From JBBSUQ01 sp964389755 (GTDB lineage: Bacteria > Bacteroidota > Bacteroidia > Flavobacteriales_D > Crocinitomicaceae): a stretch of DNA of 52,256 bases. The position numbers and the translations under genes are program-made. Position 1 is the first letter of the stretch, and each line of letters starts with the position of its first letter. Shown here piece by piece: positions 51,475-52,256 of this stretch. A model generated the notes under the pieces. That model made no database searches. It was given only the letters and a program-made list of their open reading frames with translations, and had not been told where the DNA came from. The stretch is from assembly GCA_964389755.1 (NCBI GenBank), contig CAYMEW010000031.1, forward strand, positions 1-52,256, in the 5' to 3' direction.

Positions 51475-52029
51475 TTGAAAAAGGGAAGTTTTTTGAAACA
51501 ATTCTGGAAAGAGCGGAAAATGGTAGGCGCCATGAGTCCGAGCTCTCGTTTCCTGGCCAAAAAGATGTTGGAAGATATCGACTTCCAAAATGTAGAAGTA
51601 ATCGTGGAACTCGGCCCAGGAACAGGGGTTTTTACAACGCGTATACTGGAGCAAATGACTCTCGGAAGCAAACTACTCGTCTTTGAACTGAACGAGAACT
51701 TCTTCAATTCGCTCCAAAAGAAGATCAACGATCCCCGCGTGATCCTGATCAACGACAGTGCCGAAAAACTCGAGGAGTACCTCGCAAAATACGACCTGCA
51801 CGCGGCCGATGTGGTCGTCTCTTCCCTGCCCCTGGCCAATTTTCCCGCCGAACTGCGCAACGCAATCCTCGATGCGGCACACCGCTCACTCAACCCCATC
51901 GGGAAATACGTACAGTTCCAGTATTCCCTGCAATCCCGCAAATACATCAAACGCGTATTTAAACAGGTCGGTATTAAATTCACGCTCGCCAACTTCCCCC
52001 CCGCTTTCGTCTATACCTGTTACAAATAA
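51475..52029 (+). CDS. Small SAM-dependent methyltransferase (phospholipid N-methyltransferase-like)
   Basis: A 184-residue methyltransferase starting at TTG, one base after the dihydroorotase-like stop. The TTG start is needed for the conserved N-terminal KQFWKERKMVGAMSPSSRFLA. The SAM motif VELGPGTGVFT (about 44-54) and VVVSSLPLANFPAELR with SSLPLANFP in the motif IV position match the COG3963 PmtA-like family, which methylates phosphatidylethanolamine; members also resemble KsgA-type rRNA dimethyltransferases. The substrate is not proved. It is the last gene of the BatA operon, and palindromic repeats follow. Confidence 0.82.
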   Translation: MKKGSFLKQFWKERKMVGAMSPSSRFLAKKMLEDIDFQNVEVIVELGPGTGVFTTRILEQMTLGSKLLVFELNENFFNSLQKKINDPRVILINDSAEKLEEYLAKYDLHAADVVVSSLPLANFPAELRNAILDAAHRSLNPIGKYVQFQYSLQSRKYIKRVFKQVGIKFTLANFPPAFVYTCYK

Positions 52030-52037
52030 CACACGCT

Positions 52038-52094
52038 GGCGCGAACGTTCCACGCGTGTCATCACACTGCTGGCGCGAGTGTTCCACTCGTGTC
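52038..52094 (+). repeat. Two tandem palindromic repeats of the GGCGCGA-TTC-TCGTGTC type
   Basis: Copies at 52038-52060 and 52072-52094, 34 bases apart. The second folds as GGCGCGAGTG, TTC, CACTCGTGTC with 10 pairs including two G-T. The first keeps both outer arms but has three mismatches near the loop. Confidence 0.7.
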
Positions 52095-52128
52095 CATACA
52101 CTCACACACTCATTCTCATTCTGCCAAT

Positions 52129-52164
52129 CCCGAAGTCTTCGACCGCAGGGAGAAGTACTGCGGG
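52129..52164 (+). repeat. T-bulged hairpin element, long-loop form, copy 1
   Basis: CCCGAAGT, CTTC, loop GACCGCAGGGA, GAAG, T, ACTGCGGG. One mismatch in the outer stem. Its third base pair is C-G where copy 2 has T-A. Confidence 0.75.
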
Positions 52165-52188
52165 ATCACACTCACACTCACACTGAAA

Positions 52189-52224
52189 CCTGAAGTCTTC
52201 GACCGCAGGGAGAAGTACTTCAGG
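52189..52224 (+). repeat. T-bulged hairpin element, long-loop form, copy 2
   Basis: CCTGAAGT, CTTC, loop GACCGCAGGGA, GAAG, T, ACTTCAGG: 12 perfect pairs with one bulged T. It lies 60 bases after copy 1. The inner 20 bases are identical in the two copies. Confidence 0.8.
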
Positions 52225-52256
52225 TATATTGCACAAGTATAGCATCAGTATAGCAT

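Larger units (their letters stand above)
52030..52256. other. Right-edge intergenic region with palindromic repeats
   Basis: The 227 bases after the methyltransferase contain two palindrome families (52038/52072 and 52129/52189) and no gene. CA-rich spacers (ACACTCACACTC) separate them. The edge falls in a GTATAGCATCAGTATAGCAT direct repeat. Confidence 0.65.

Overview
The window looks like a chromosomal segment from a member of the phylum Bacteroidota, most likely Flavobacteriales or a close relative. This rests on several signs: a T9SS type A C-terminal sorting domain with SprB/PKD-type repeats on a giant secreted metalloprotease; an S46 peptidase, a GH92 mannosidase, BatA, DUF4846, DUF4421 and DUF2147 families typical of the phylum; and repeated Bacteroidota-style -7 boxes (TAnnTTTG) just upstream of genes. 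The sequence itself does not identify genus or species.

Layout. 0.1-7.98 kb, plus strand: a ROK sugar kinase overlapping a secreted GH92 mannosidase, an S46 dipeptidyl-peptidase, a DUF4846 lipoprotein and a membrane TerB/J-domain protein. 8-9.75 kb, minus: LuxC-like acyl-CoA reductase and MnmD. 9.86-16.9 kb, plus: dnaB, a conserved exported protein often misnamed asparagine synthetase B, and a 1351-residue T9SS metalloprotease. 17.1-21.9 kb, mixed: gyrB, glutathione peroxidase, OmpA, DUF2147 and PabA. 21.9-31.6 kb, plus: RidA, a GT2 glycosyltransferase with a degenerate phosphoglycosyltransferase tail, a 2-oxoacid dehydrogenase E2, two tandem 699-residue TPR/PD40/OmpA-like envelope proteins, a DEDDh exonuclease and a FAH-family hydrolase. 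31.6-35 kb, minus: an operon of oxidoreductase, lipoprotein and intact phosphoglycosyltransferase. 35-36.1 kb: 1.1 kb without a credible gene, filled with two classes of repeats. 36.1-39.6 kb: a small zinc-ribbon protein and a minus-strand ECF sigma factor operon. 39.8-47.9 kb: an HMA/DUF3347 lipoprotein, a di-haem peroxidase, a methyltransferase, an S9 peptidase, a DUF4421 protein, lipoproteins and a 51-residue small protein. 48.2-52.0 kb, plus: BatA, a dihydroorotase-like protein and a small methyltransferase. 52.03-52.26 kb: intergenic palindromic repeats.

Most genes are core or envelope housekeeping functions, and no transposase, integrase, phage module, CRISPR array, tRNA or rRNA was recognised. 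Functional groupings are mannoside degradation (ROK plus GH92), extracellular proteolysis (S46, S9, M43-type), surface polysaccharide assembly (GT2, phosphoglycosyltransferase, Gfo/Idh/MocA oxidoreductase) and periplasmic/outer-membrane scaffolding (OmpA-like proteins).

The least ordinary signals are: a family of hairpins with a conserved single-T bulge and covarying stems at 35.2 and 52.1-52.2 kb; an array of diverged ~180-bp repeats that each keep an AGCCGTT/AACGGTT hairpin; five genes whose start codon lies exactly 4 nt after a TAnnTTTG box, suggesting leaderless mRNAs; and two enzyme-like proteins that have lost catalytic residues (the GT2 C-terminal domain and the dihydroorotase homologue).
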